Below are positions 23,841 to 36,544 of a stretch of 64,000 bases of DNA, piece after piece. The notes beneath the pieces are model-generated. The model did not search any database and was not told where the DNA came from. It worked only from the letters and a program-made list of their open reading frames with translations. The stretch comes from Hericium rajendrae (lineage: Eukaryota > Basidiomycota > Agaricomycetes > Russulales > Hericiaceae), in the NCBI GenBank assembly GCA_033439255.1, contig CM065890.1, positions 1,364,001 to 1,428,000 of the forward strand, given 5' to 3'. A program made the translations under genes and the position numbers. The first letter of the stretch is position 1. Each line of letters opens with the position of its first letter.

Positions 23841-25890
23841 GTGCGACGCGTATTTCCGAGACGTGTATGGGCTGCAGCTATACTTGGTGACTTGGTGCCA
23901 AGTAGGCTTCGTAGTTTCCGAGACGGTGCCAATCATGCGATGCCTGTGCGAGCGCTGCCATTCTGGGCGAGCGGCGCCATTCCAAGCTCTTTGCGGATAG
24001 GAAGAGCAGCATGCACTCGAGCACTGTGCGGGATCAACATCAGTCGTGCGAGTGCTGAGATATGCCGTCTGCGAGAGAGGGCTTATCAAGATGCCGTGCT
24101 CGGGCACGCCGCAGGAGCTCCATTAGGATCACTGTGCATGCTCGAATGTTTTCACAAGTCCTCCTTTGAACCCGCAGGACTCCATCTGGAGTGTCGTGCA
24201 CCTCTCATAGGCCATACGTACAGTGTCTCATCCTCATGCTCGCAAGTTCGATTCTTCCAAACCAATCCGATATCAGGTCTTCCTCGAAGCAGCTGCATCT
24301 GGGCGCCTTGTCACCTTCCCAACTAGGTTGTGCGTGCCTGGGATCGCATGCCTATGTCTGGCAACTGATGCGTACGTCCTCTGAAGACGGCGGAGTATCC
24401 CTCTCCATTTGGTTCACGATGCCTCCTGTCGGAATTCGTCTTCGCATCCTCGTGGCGTGCCAAGCTAGGCCGGCTTCGTCTGCAGATTCTCTCGCTCGGT
24501 GATGCACGCGTCGCATATCGGCCAGTAACAGGCAAAGCTTGCGGCCCGTGACAGCTCTGACGTCGTCTTCTGCTATTTCTGGCGCAGCGCGATGCTGCTT
24601 CCTTCAGGGATGAAGCGGATTCTCACAGGCGCGCTCTCGAGCAGCTACGTTCATCGGTCAGCAATCACGCCGGACGTTATCCGGTCATTTTTACTGGGCG
24701 CAGAGCTGAGCATGCGGCGGTCGTGCGCGTTTGCGATCGCGCGGAACGTAAGGCCTGGACGGCGCGGTGAGTACACTCTAGTCTTCAGTCACGTCTGGAC
24801 CTTGCAGAATAGCTAATAACTAATAGCGTTCGTCGGCTTCATATCGTTACCGGTGACGGGATTGCGGGCGTCTTGCTATTTTAGCCGTGGTCGGGCTTCC
24901 GGATGCCACATATGAACGCGTCGAGGCGCGCACGCCCTCCGCAGTGGATTCGACTTCCCGCATCTGTGTCTTCGCCTTCTCTATCGATGGGAGATGGCGA
25001 TATGATACTGCTTGACAGACGTGATCTAGTGTCGCTATGCGTTCGTCTTTAATGTGGCATGACGTTGTCAAACAGGTTACAGCAGGCGATCGGTCGGTGT
25101 CTTTCATGTCGTATCCCGCCTAGCGTGCGGAAGATTCAATATCCGATCGCTATGGCCGCACGCGGGCCACCTGCGAACAGGGTTTCGGTGATATGGGTGG
25201 GCGCGCGAAGCGGCACGTTCGCTGAGTAGTCGTACGTACTTCTTGCAACTAAGGCCTTCTTCTGAAGATGTTTTCGATCTAGTGGATGGCGCACGTTTTG
25301 CAGGAATGGCCCATATTGTCGAGCGATACACGTTGTGAGCCACCTTTCGCTCCGCTGGTACTCGGATAACATGAAATACTCTCGTCCTCGTACGTCCACA
25401 GGTCGATAATGAATCATTACGCAACCGTATTTGCGCATGATCCTGGGTGATCGGCCATGCCTTTTGGGCAACATACCTGCTCAATCCGCAGAACGACTTC
25501 CATTTGTGCAGTGAAGACCAACGTACCTGTCCAGACTACACACTCGGTCGCAGAATCTCCTCGATTGATGTACTTTCTGGTTCCTGCATCGGTTCAATCC
25601 GTTTCTTCTTCCTTCCATAGCATGTCTGGAGGCTTAATCGACACCTCGGCAATGTCCCGGGAAAACAATCTAGAAGAATTCAAGAACCCTCCTATCGCTG
25701 TCCGTCAATCCTCGTCGGCTCAGACTATATCTTTTCTCGCAGTTATCGCTTGCAGAAACGCGATAATCGAAGGCACAGAACCTTTTATGAAGATACTTCC
25801 GGGTCCAGCATCCGAGGAACCTTACGGTCCACGCCACCCTAGTACAACGTTCCCTTGTAATGAGGACCGGATGTCTACTATCGTTTTAGC
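23841..25890. other. non-coding, no gene supported
   Basis: The longest frame is a 176-codon plus ORF at 25457-25987 without a motif, overlapping the decayed minus-strand gene described next. I see nothing firm. Confidence 0.35.
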
Positions 25891-26750
25891 AGTCACTTCA
25901 AAAGGATATCGCCGTCAGATAACTTATGGATGTTCATGTCGTGATCGTGCATTTGCCGCTTGCGGTCGGGAGCATGTGCGCATTTGAGGAATTCGTCGAG
26001 AACCTAAAGGTCGCCAGCTGCGAAGGGTCCGGAGTTGCGGCCTTCTGAGCAACATCCTCTCTTTCCAGGCCCTGGATCTGTCTCCATCAAATCATCTATT
26101 CCCGTGGATGCACCGCTCCTTACTCGCTGAACTTGAACTATCATCTCCAGACCCTTTCGAACCTTGATGCCCGCGGATACATGCAACCTGTCATCGTAGT
26201 CTGAAGCGATGTCCGACAGCCTTGGCCTAACCTGATATTCATGGATATCTCTAGTTAACTTCAACTTCTTGCGGTTCGCTCGGATACAAGGAACGCATGA
26301 CAGGTCTATTTGCGATAGACATCGTCAATCTTTAGCCGGAATCCTTGCGGGGCTACGATCACGGAGTCATTCCACTCGTCCTGATCTTTGATCTTTCGTG
26401 CGCTATAGCATGAAATCTCTGGAAACGCTGTAGGCTTGCCAAAAACAATTTAGCTGGACGTCTTCAATCTCAACCAATATCACGGTCTGCTTCAGCGATT
26501 TCGACAGACTTTCCAAGCGACAGCCACACGACACAAACTTACACGGTCTGATCACGTTGATTCTTCTTTACAGAGCCCAGGCTAGCATGTGATTCTATGG
26601 AAAGCTAATCTCAGGCCTGGTCACTCTACGACCGTTTTGTTCTCCAGATTCATCGAGGCTGTCCTTCCGAATTTTAAATCGCGACTTCGATGGGCACTTC
26701 CGGCTTGCTCAAGACAAAGAACTTGCCCTTGGACCTGCATCGGCCTGCGC
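25890..26750 (-). pseudogene. decayed gene of unknown family
   Basis: Several consecutive minus-strand stretches read as normal protein but in changing frames with stops between them: SLKQTVILVEIEDVQLNCFW, DEWNDSVIVAPQGFRLKIDD, a long block with RPRLSDIASDYDDRLHVSAG and KGLEMIVQVQRV, and VLDEFLKCAHAPDRKRQMHD. They are collinear over 0.8 kb. A few of the breaks could be introns, but at least two stops have no splice sites near them. I do not recognise the family. Confidence 0.35.
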
Positions 26751-27260
26751 TGCTAAATGTGGGACCGCGCAGGAGCTTTTTTTCATATTGTATATATCGA
26801 TTTTAATCAAGGCGTAATCCGAGGCCGTGGACCTGGGCGTCTATTATGAGACCCTGAGATTGATCAAGGTTCGACGCCTTGTTCTTTTTTGAAGACCGAC
26901 GTAAATCCCTATTGTGGTTCCCCTCCTATCCCGATCCATATTCACCTTCTCTTTCTTGTCAACGACGTGAGGCTGGGTTTCTTAGCAACTGATGTGTTCC
27001 GCTCTATCTTCCGTTGTTCTCCCTGTGGCTATGTCTACAATGCAAGAACAAGGCTCAGAGGTGCGAGCACAGGGCCCAAGGGCCGTCCTTCTCCCCAAAG
27101 CAGCTCGCGCTATATGGGAGCTGGTCTGATATACGTCTTCCGCACCCGTGCCGGACACCGAGTATACGCGTCTTCATTCACCATCTACTTCGTAGTCCCT
27201 CTACGCAGTATCACTCCCGAGGAAGCCTTTTAAGGCGACCTATGAAAATTGGCCGTGCCC

Positions 27261-28883
27261 ATGTCCTCCTCTCGTCCTTTCCACACAGCACAAGAGCTCT
27301 TCACCAAAGCCCACGACCGCCACAATCCCGGCCCACAACCAAGGCCACAAGAGCATACTCCCTGGCATAGCAGATTCAATCCATTCAACAAAATCAAGCG
27401 TTGTCTAGCCGAACGCCGAAAGCCCGAACCTATCTACGCGGTCCAGCCTCCAGCAAGGGTTCCGAATCCATGTACGTGCTTCCGGGCGGCATTGGTTGTC
27501 ATCGTCATTGACTTGTGTTATGCTGCAGACGAGCGACCATTTGAGGCCACACTGCGGAGACAAGCCCAGGAACGTGAACTCGCAGAACATATCCGACAAG
27601 AGCGACGGAAGCGGCCAGGACCAAGCATACCTCCTCATCACCCATCACCCATCCTGCATGATCCTCCTCGACCGAAGTTGAGGAATCCCAAACGTCCGCG
27701 CGTACCTGTAGACCAGCCCGCCCGCCAACCTCCACCTATCCTGCAACAGATTGATCCTCCTCGCCCGACATCGAGGGGTGGCAAACGCCCGCGCATAGCT
27801 ATAGACCCGCCCATCGATCCACTTCGGTCGTCACAGCAGCAGGAAGACCCGGCACCCGATCGTCCACGCCGAGGAACGCCTCGTACTAAGTTCCTTTCCA
27901 TCAATGCCATACTTCCGTCCCGCAAGGGCTGCACATGCTCGCCACCACGCTCCTCCATCTATATGGACCCGAGACCTATGGCGTCAGCGCACTGCAAATC
28001 AAGGCCACTGTGAGCCCGCCACACCAAGCACGACATATGCGCCGGCATACCTGCCGCCGCATATAGCGGGCCCACCTCTTAACCTTCCCGACAGAACGCA
28101 GCACCGACGCCGCCTCCACCATATCCGGCCGCGCAGGCTCCCATATTTCCTCCGAACTTCCCCTTTCGCCTTCCGACTTCGCAAGGTGTGTTCACATGGA
28201 CTCCCTATACACGGGCACCGTCGCTTCCTCCTCCTCCCTACCAACCCTTTGTCCCACTCCAATGCCCCGCCGCTCGAGACATGGATGCATTCCCACCTGG
28301 TCTGGTATGGCCGCCACCGGAACGTGCGCGGTCCATCCAGCTGGCACCATGGCTGAGCGCGAGCAGCATGGAACGTGATCTCCAGCCGTCTATCGTATGG
28401 GACCTCGCTCAGTGGCCGATGTCCGCGATGCGCAGAACCGAGCGTGACATACTCGTTAGCACCGATGACGGCTTCGGCCTGCCCGCCGACACACCCGCCA
28501 GTGAACCGGATGGTTATCCAGTGTGACCACCTCGATTATTTCGGTGCCATGTGGCCCTGGGGGCCCATCGTTGTCGAGTCGGCCTCCGGCGTGACCGTCG
28601 GCGAGGTCTTCAGGCTATTTTCGACTACTTCCAGAAACAGCTGACCAACGCAGAGGTGAACATCATTCGCTCGCGGGGCGAGGTGTCATATGCGAAGGTG
28701 GCGAAGACCTGGTGGGACCGGTGTCGTCACCGTAGTCCTGGGACTATCGAGTACGAGCGCCGCCAAGGCCTCAAACGGATAGACTGTCTAGGCAAGAGAC
28801 ATATGTTCTGGGGCGTGTGGATCAGCTTGAACCCCGACCAACGGACATGGGGAGCGCACCTGGGGCTTACGACGAGGCGGTGA
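27261..28883 (+). CDS. DUF6699 domain protein 2 (several frame breaks)
   Basis: The start is the ATG at 27261 (MSSSRPFHTAQELFTKAHDR). A first intron with donor gtacgt and acceptor gctgcag joins ARVPNP to ERPFEATLRRQAQERELAEH. A long Pro-rich middle follows, then the domain: LAPWLSASSMERDLQPSIVW, RMVIQCDHLDYFGAMWPWGP, VTVGEVF, AIFDYFQKQLTNAEVNIIRS and the family signature GLKRIDCLGKRHMFWGVW. At least four one-base frame changes lie between 27.9 and 28.63 kb, including one near 28610 where a CC run is one base short. The C-terminus has a short extension after the domain. The function of the family is unknown. Confidence 0.75.
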
Positions 28884-29780
28884 TCCTCGCACCTGCTTTC
28901 TTATGTGTTTTGAAGACAAGCTATCGCATTGTTGTAACGTTTCGCATCACGTCTGGCTACGCTTTCACGATTTCTCAGGATCATAATGTATTATTGTTTA
29001 TCCCGTGTACCACACATACCCATGTGTTATACGTCACCCGTAGACAACAGTGTCTAGAATCTATCCTAATGTCAATGCTTCGAACAATCGTCAATGAGAA
29101 TCCCATAAGACATATGAAGCGGAATGATGGCTCTGTCCGATGCCGTCTCTGCTAGGTTTGGCCTCGTCCCGTAGTGCGCGGAGGAAACTTTGGTAGCAGC
29201 GCGGATCCAGCATTCTCGGCACAGGATCGACACAGGGTATCAACCCTCGTTCTGTAAGCTGCAGCAGACACACTATACTTGAATATCTCACAAGAATTAA
29301 CGAGACAAATGACGAGACAAAAGTTGTCCTTCAACTCGAAGACGTTTCGCCATCATGCAGCATGAAGCCGTTGTCAAAAGAATTACCATATTCCGCGCAG
29401 CCTAGATCTCTCTGAAACCGCATGGCTGTACCCTGGACAGCAGAACCTATCTGTTTAGGTACATTCGCACTATGAAGAGTAAGCCTCAAACCCGCCCGAC
29501 AAGGTCGAGGGGCGAGGAGGGGCTTCTGCCGAACACTACGCCTGCCTTATATGGGCATACTCACCGTTTCACACGTGGGAAGGAAGGAAGGAAGTGTATT
29601 CCGCAGCGGTCCCATGGCGGAACAAAGCGGTGGTGCGTACTACGTAGTCAGGTACAAGGCTACGCTACGCACACTCAAATCATGTAACTACTCTGATCAC
29701 TACCCAGGATGATGAGTCGAGCTCGAAAAAGACCGAGACAGACAGTATGTACAGTGCAGAACTAAGCAGAGTAAGAAAAC
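28884..29780. other. intergenic, no gene seen
   Basis: This is the 3' flank of DUF6699 gene 2. Short frames only. A ggaaggaaggaag run lies at 29579-29591. Confidence 0.4.
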
Positions 29781-29784
29781 AGAC

Positions 29785-29850
29785 CTGGGGAAAAACCCAC
29801 ACTGGGAAAACCTAGTCGGAAAAACCGCAGTTGTGGGAAAACCAGGCAAA
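29785..29850 (+). repeat. cluster of ggaaaa(a)cc motifs
   Basis: Four copies of tggg/cgg-aaaa(a)-cc occur within about 65 bp (ggggaaaaaccc, gggaaaacc, cggaaaaacc, gggaaaacc). The cluster is at the edge of a purine-rich tract. Confidence 0.5.
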
Positions 29851-31335
29851 AATGATCATCACTGGGTAATGTCCTATAGAAACACGAAATGAGTGCGAAG
29901 GACTGGAGACCAGTCGTAAGGCAGCAACGTATGAAAGACGCCGTCTGCGCAGACACCATGGTGTGGGCAACAGAGAACATCAAGGAGTCACAGATAATAA
30001 ATCCCCGGCAGAGCATGGGAGTCGTCGTATGAACGCCAGGCCCAAAACGGGGTGCAGGCGAGAGCACGGGTGACATGGACCCCCGATCAATGCATAGGCC
30101 AGGCGAAAACAGTGTGGAAAGAGAACAGTATTGAGAAAGGAACACAATGCAGGCCAATAGAGCCACTCAGCTACAAGGAATAGAGCTAGCAACAGGAGGT
30201 AGGACTGGCAACAGGGCGGCAGAAGGAAAAGGGGCGGGCCGCGCTACGCACGAGGCATGAACATTACATAAACATCCCCGGCATGCAGGCTTGGCACGAT
30301 AGAGAGGGGGAAAGCGAAGCATGGCGGCGAGTAGAGTGCTGCACGATGCAGAGCAAGGGATGCCTGGCGCACAGCGCCGGGCACGCAGGCGACTAGAGGG
30401 TGAATGAGCATGAGCCATGTACCTAAGATGGCGTACTCGGGACAGGATCAATCCAGTGGGCAGGCAGGCACCGTGCATGCAGCTAACGGGGAGCGAAGAC
30501 AGGCCAACCGATCAATGCACCGGCATCCCGTGTGTAAAGTGTCGAGGCAGAGAAACGGGGGGGGACGGAGATGGGATGCGGGCAACATCGCGGGCCACAG
30601 GGACCCCCGGTAGGGTTAGCAACAGGGAGGAGAACAAGCAGCATAGCGACAGGGGGCAGAAAATAAGGCTGCACATGGTTGGAGGGCGCGATACAGGAAT
30701 TGAACAGCAGAGCGACGGGGGTCGCACAGCGGACGAAGCACCTGGATTACATAAGCGGCCTCGGCGCGCAGCGGACAAAAAATGAGTGCACAGGGCGGAG
30801 GGGCGGGAGCGAGCGACGCAGTGCAGTGGCGGTCGCGCGCAGGGTGCCTAGGCGAGGAGAGGGAGAACAGCGACGGGCAGAAGGGCTACGGGCAACGCAG
30901 CGACGCAGCACACGGAGAGAGAAAACAGAACGTATGCACAGAGCCATACGGCATCCGACGTGCATGCCACGAAAGACGAGGCTGGTGCACCGAGCCACAC
31001 GGCATCCGGCGTGCACACAGCGAAAGGCGAGCGACGGAGAGACCAGTCAACCGATGCACCGAGCCACATGGCATCCGGCGTGCAGCGTCAGGGCATCGAG
31101 CCGGACTGCGACTCGAACAGATGATATATGTAGTGACGACGCACCAGTGGACCCGTCCTCGACAATGACGACAATGACAACGCCCACCACGACGACGAGC
31201 TTGACGTTGGGCTTGGTCGCGAACGCCGTCAGTCAACGCTTAAGCGTTCTGGACAGTCGTCCAAAGCACACGGAACAGTCCAAGGCCGAGCATAAATACC
31301 AGGCCAAAGATGTGGGGTAGCGGGAGGCTTGGGAT
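29851..31335. repeat. purine-rich tract with short direct repeats
   Basis: The phrase gagcca-acggcatccg-cgtgc occurs three times (near 30945, 30998 and 31065). The phrase (aacc/cccc)gatcaatgca occurs near 30084 and 30505. The phrase tagcaacagg-gg recurs near 30186 and 30618. Frames are open on both strands together because A/G bias removes stops, and none resembles a protein. No gene is supported. Confidence 0.5.
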
Positions 31336-31845
31336 TTAAGAACGTGGTAAGACGGGGGCGTCGAGAGGTCGCGGACACGGTACAGTCGAAATTCTCATAC
31401 TGCATTCAGGCGTAGTCTTTGGGAAGGTGACCGTCAGGACGCCATGCTCCATGGACGCCTTGATCTCCTCGACTTTGATGCCCTGCGGCACCGGCAGCGT
31501 CCGGGAGAACTTCCCGAACCTGCGCTCGCGCACAGCGTAGCCGTGCTCGTCATGCTCGGAGGAGACATTCGCCTCTCCCGAAATGGTGAGTGCGTTGTTA
31601 TGGACGTCGATCTGCACGTCCTCCTTCTTGAGACCCGGGAGCTCGAAGGTCGCCGTCACGGTGTTCGATTTTGCGTCCTCGTGCACATCCATCCTTGGTC
31701 TCAAGAGTTTTGGGCCAGTCTCTCCGACGGCCCTGCGGCCTCCGCGTTGGACCTGGTTATCACCAGCCCGCGCGGAGAAAGCCTCGTCGAAAAGCCTGTC
31801 GAAGTCGGAGAGAGTGTAGAAGGGGTCGTAGAAAGTAAGAGACAT
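31336..31845 (-). CDS. small heat shock protein, Hsp20/alpha-crystallin family
   Basis: This is an ATP-independent holdase chaperone of the cytosol that forms oligomers and keeps unfolding proteins soluble. It starts MSLTFYDPFYTLSDFDRLFD, with an N-terminal arm of about 50 residues. The alpha-crystallin domain follows: RPRMDVHEDAKSNTVTATFE, LPGLKKEDVQIDVHNNALTI, SGE, the loop RERRFGKFSRTLPVPQGI and the last strand motif HGVLTVTFPK. It has no introns, as is usual for fungal HSP20 genes. The C-terminal tail (SMRISTVPCPRPLDAPVLPR) lacks a clean IXI motif and could reflect a small indel at the end. Length 169 residues is normal. Confidence 0.96.
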   Translation of the reverse strand: MSLTFYDPFYTLSDFDRLFDEAFSARAGDNQVQRGGRRAVGETGPKLLRPRMDVHEDAKSNTVTATFELPGLKKEDVQIDVHNNALTISGEANVSSEHDEHGYAVRERRFGKFSRTLPVPQGIKVEEIKASMEHGVLTVTFPKTTPECSMRISTVPCPRPLDAPVLPRS

Positions 31846-34310
31846 CTCGAGTACAGGCGAAAAGTTGTTAGTGTGTAGGAAAGTTGAATGTAAGTGATTT
31901 GCTTATTGCTGAATTGGGGGTCCTCGTCTTTTGCTGCCACGTCGACGACAAGGCTCATCCCTCCCCCTCACTGTCTTCCTGATCTGCAGCCAACGCCGCC
32001 CTGATGTATAGACATCCTCTCGGCAGCCTTCTACCAAGCTCGTTCTCCGCTTCTCCAGCCTAGAAAGGTACCCGCGCGTTCTGATGCGCTGCTCGCTCTT
32101 CCTTAGTACGTAGACCAACCGACTCTTCTGCTCACATGCCAGGCGCGCCGGAATTTCTTTCTCTTATCTCCGCGCAAGGCTGCCTCGTTTCCAGTTCTGA
32201 TGCCCTCTTCCATGCTGGAAGAAGGCGAGGGGTTACTGCCGCGGCCCTGCTGCACGTCGCGTGACTGCCGATGGAATCTGCCTCTTTACCACCTCCAACA
32301 CGTTCAGTGCAGTTCCCCAGTTCTTGATCTCATCAGCCCCTCGTCGCCACCACTCGGTACCCGACCTGTTGGTTCTGGATGTCTGCATCCAGCGGCTGCG
32401 TAGATCCAATTCTAGATTCCACGAAGAAGCGGAGCTTCGCCCTTAATGCTGTTGCTATCGCTGGTCTCGTGATTCCTTTATGCAGTGCTGTCTCGTCTAG
32501 CGATGCGATTTTATACTTGGTTTTGACTTGCTATCTTTCCTTACGGCCATTATTCCACCTGTCGTCATCGTCGTGCTGCGCGTACGGATGCACGTCGAGA
32601 TTTCGACTTGGTTGATTTCTCAGCCGCTAGAAGAGGAGCATCTGTGCTCGGACACCCGTGGGTCCTCGGCGAGCCTGCCTTACACCAACCCTCTCGAAAT
32701 TGTGGAGCTACGTCCTGGCAGGTTTTATTGCGCAGGAGCATGCTGCTGCGTGGTCTAGATCCCCATCGGTTCGGCTGTGGCAACCTGCCTTCTGCAGAGC
32801 AGCCGTACGTACATTTTCTGGGGCTGTTCAAGGCGTTGCCGACGTCGTCGGTTCCTCAGCAAGTGACCAAGTACTTCAGCTGTCCGATTGCTGTGTGCAT
32901 TTGATCCATTTGGCGATGCAGAGCGCTGGAGTGGTCCCTCGAATCTGTGGCTCCACACATGGCGTGGGTTTCGTTTTTCTCGTAAGGACTGAGTGTGCGT
33001 CGTTCTCGCGCTGCGTCTACGCCGCCATGCACGGAAGGGCCTATCTACACCTCACCGCCATGCGTGCGCTCTTCTCTGATCGCGAAGCCCGCCACGACCT
33101 AATTCTGTGCGCAGTGAACCAGGATCGTCTGCTCATGCCTCACAGCACGATCTGCATGTCGGTGTTCTCCGAGGGATCCACACCGCTCAAGCGACTAGTA
33201 CCTCCCGATGGCCTCGACTGTTCGACTGTCACCGAGTGATGGGGGTAGTACATGAGAGTACATGGTATTGAGTTTGTGCTCCATCACCTCTCCTTGTCGT
33301 GTTTGCTTTCGTGCTTAATGCCATTCGCTATCTGCTGTAGCACATGGACGTTATGACCTCAGTCATGACGAGGCTATGAATCGTCTCTTCGAGGTAACGG
33401 TTGAATTTAGTTGTGGGTCCGTATGGGAGGAATTAGAGAGCGATTCCCCCGCTCGTCACCGGCTAACGGGTCACTGAACAGTTCTGATTCAACAGTCCTG
33501 CTGTACGCAAGGCCCAGGCCCTCGCCTGGCTCGATGACCGGGCGTTTTGATTTTGCTAATGATATCCTAAATTGAGCATCGTGCTATTTTCATAGCCGCC
33601 GACCACCCTGTTTTGATTCGAATGTTGGCACACGTCGTAGTGCACCCTCCAGCGCGCTTGTTTCATTTATGACATGCCGCGCTGGAGGCTGCCTTTATCC
33701 TTTTTTCTCGTTTGTTCGTTATTGTCGGAACAAGGCTCTTTGTATGTGTCTGCGAAAGACCGCGGACGGCGTGCGTGTCGGACGGGCGCACATAGACGCG
33801 CACGGTACGCCACCCCAGACTCGGAACTCAGAACACGCCTTTGCCACGCTGTTTGCACGAGTCGTCTCCTTCGCTCTGAACCCACCACATCATCTTCGAA
33901 TCCTGCAGCCGGGCTTCTGTGTGTAGCAATGCACCCAATGTTACCTCATACGATCTGTCAAGACCTGCCAGCTCATCTTGTCGTCCGTGTGCCGGTCAAT
34001 GGGCTCGCCGCTACTGGCCCGCCACCGGTTGTGCACGGACTTTTCGGACAAATCGTTCACGTCTTTGGATCTGACATGCGAGCCGCTCGCGTGCAGGCGC
34101 TTTGCAGGCTGTGATAGCACCCTCTGGGAGTGCACTTGAAAGGTCGACTCATTAAAGTTCGGTTCGGCTTTACTTCTTCGATCGGAAGATTGCAGGCCAG
34201 ATTATGGCACTCTGCCGATGATGCTTTACGAGAACCAATGCCTGAGTCCAGATTCCGAAGCCACCCCAGGTCACCCGAAGACCAGTAACGAGGTTCGCAA
34301 ATATCATCCC
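31846..34310. other. intergenic, upstream of HSP20 and of DUF6699 gene 3
   Basis: Imperfect ttc/gaa palindromes, for example cttccatgctggaag near 32208-32222, could serve as heat-shock elements for the HSP20 gene, but spacing is not canonical. The 193-codon frame at 32658-33239 and the 146-codon ATG frame at 33674-34114 (hydrophobic start MPRWRLPLSFFLVCSLLSEQ) are unsupported by homology. Confidence 0.35.
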
Positions 34311-34317
34311 CTTTATA
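34310..34317 (+). promoter_or_regulatory. TATA box of DUF6699 gene 3
   Basis: The motif tttataag stands about 170 bp before the ATG at 34484 and is followed by C/T-rich sequence and a tactttgacgacctcttcac stretch that may hold the transcript start. Confidence 0.5.
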
Positions 34318-34483
34318 AGCCCAGCCCGATTTCCCCATCTCGAGCCACGGCAGCTTTGTTTGCCCCGACCCCCTCACGGACGTTTCTGTACTAGTTCCCC
34401 GCTCACGACCCCACTGTACCATACCATACTTTGACGACCTCTTCACGACAGACAGCGACCAGACACGCTCTCATCTCTTCGCA

Positions 34484-35770
34484 ATGGCCTCGTATCTTCG
34501 CAGCATCTTTGGCTACGGCAGCTCCTCGAGCTCCGCACCGACCAGCAAAGCGCCCAGCAGCAACAAGTCTCACAGCCGTGCTCGTTCGCAGCCTACCAAC
34601 TACATCTATGGCCCTCCTGGCACAGCATCGTCCACCGCATCTGCCAGCGCGTCGTCCCGGCCGACCTTGAAGAAGGTGCATAGTAACTCTGCCTCGCGCA
34701 GGAACACTCCCTCGCCTCTTCGCTATGCGACCTTCGACTCGCGTGGCTCGCATTCGCACCGTGACGAACACCCTCGGCCCAAGGCTTCTTCGTCGCACGG
34801 ACACACGTCTGCACCTGCCCCATCGCCGATATACAGGCGTGCCAGCTACAAGCACAAGGAGCGTCACGGTGAGATAAGCTCAGCAGATCATCACACCATG
34901 TACTCATGAAGGCTGACCGCGTAGTTCATTATCCCTCCTTTGCGCCGGGATACGTAACTCCAGGCAGCTCGCGGTCGAACTCCACCTCGTCACTGTACCC
35001 GGGTGCGACGCCCATGGGCACGCCGATGCCACTGGCCTCCAGTTCTCACGTGAACGTCAACTCGAAGGATCGACGGCCCGTTCTGAAGCAGAACCACACC
35101 TGGAGCGGGGTCTCTACCAGCGCAAGCGGCTCGTCTTCCTGTGAGTACGATCTGCATCTCGCGCGCACGCCGCTGACGCCCTCCAGACGGGCATTCCCCC
35201 CGGTCCCCACTCCACCCGAGCATGCTGCACATGCACCCGCTGCTCTCGTACACGCGCCTGCACCACGCGCCGATTTCGTACGACATCACCTTCACGCCCT
35301 CCGCGCGCACCGTGCTCGACCGCCACACCCACTCGCCCGTGCCCGCGCACACGCTCGCGCAGCCCGCGACCGAGCCGCCGACGCCCGCGAGCGCGCGGCT
35401 CGTCCTCTCCTCGCACAAGTTCCCGTGGCTCGTCGTCGTCGGGCCCGTCGGCTCGACGCCGGGGAAGCACAGCCGGAGCACCAGCGCGAGCAGCGCGTGC
35501 CTCACGAACCTCGACGTGCTCTACGCGGTGCACACGACGCTCATGACGCGCGTGACGCCCGAGGAGTGGGAGTCGCTCGGGCACGCGAGCCGCGCGCAGC
35601 GCAAGGTCGCCGCCGCGTACGAGAAGCGCTGCCAGAAGATGGGCGGCGGGTGGGAGGGCGGCGTAAGGCGCATCGACTGGCTTGGGTCCAAGACGCGCCT
35701 TGTCGGCGTCGAGGTCGACAAGAGCAATAGGGGCGGCGCCGCGGGCAAGCTCGTCTTCGGGAAGGCTTGA
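34484..35770 (+). CDS. DUF6699 domain protein 3 (intact, three exons)
   Basis: Exon 1 starts MASYLRSIFGYGSSSSSAPT and is Ser/Arg/His-rich. Two small introns (gtgaga...gcgtag at about 34868 and gtgagt...cctccag at about 35140) join YKHKERH to VHYPSFAPGYVTPG and ASGSSS to YGHSPRSPLHPSM. The DUF6699 domain occupies the last 180 residues: MHPLLSYTRLHHAPISYDIT, EPPTPASARLVLSSHKFPWL, NLDVLYAVHTTLMTRVTPEE and VRRIDWLGSKTRLVGVEV. No frame defect is present. The disordered N-terminal half suggests regulation or partner binding, but the role is unknown. Length is about 395 residues. Confidence 0.88.
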
Positions 35771-36544
35771 GCTGTTGTCTGCCGTGGTCCCATTCTGCTC
35801 TCTGTCTCGACTCGACTCGACATGCCTCTGCATCTGCCCGCGCGGCCGGGCGGCTTCTCTTATTCTCTGATGATTCTCGGCTCGCATCTCGCATTTTCGG
35901 TTCTGATCAACTGTCTCCGCTCATTATTCAGTCATACAAAAGTAGTATTGGCTCCGCTTCTCGGATGGGGTTCATTCTTGGTGTTGGTGTCGTAGGTGCG
36001 GACTTGCCTTATCATGCCTGTAGAGCAGGCCATCCGCAATTGCTCGATTGCTTTGCTCTGTGTATCGTATCTTGTACTATAGTGTCCCATACGTACCGCA
36101 TCCTCGCCTCATTCTCGTCTTCGTTATGCCGCAGTACATACATCAATCACAGACGTTATGACCATGCGTTCTATCTATGCATTTCCTGTCACTGCGGTCA
36201 TCGCGCCTTCGCAACTTCGCCTTCGCATAACGAAGGAAGTGGAAGCACCTCATGCTGTCATATTAGGTGTGCGGCACTAGATCGACGGAGCGCCAGTGGG
36301 AAGCTCCATGAGTCGTGTGTTGATTACACTATACGCATGCGAGGATACAGCCTGTAAATGACAGTAGGTATGTAGACAGGGACATAGAAGCTAGGACATG
36401 AAAATAGGATGGGTCGATGGCTCGCATGAACCAATCAGATCGTAAAGACAGAACCAGGGTCATAAAGGGTCGTAAGCATACAGGGGAGCATGGGCGTGCC
36501 TGCACCCCTCACGCCCCGCAGCCTTGGAGTTGGGCCTGCCGAAA
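35771..36544. other. intergenic between convergent genes
   Basis: This holds the 3' ends of DUF6699 gene 3 (plus) and the Cys-rich gene (minus). An open frame without ATG runs to 36357 and is regarded as chance. Confidence 0.4.

Noticed and set aside
29785-29850. the ggaaaacc cluster as a transposon or retroelement terminus
   Set aside because: No second end, primer site or coding remnant is found nearby.
31336-32230. heat-shock elements upstream of HSP20
   Set aside because: Only imperfect ttc/gaa palindromes with irregular gaps are present. They are noted as possible, not listed as sites.
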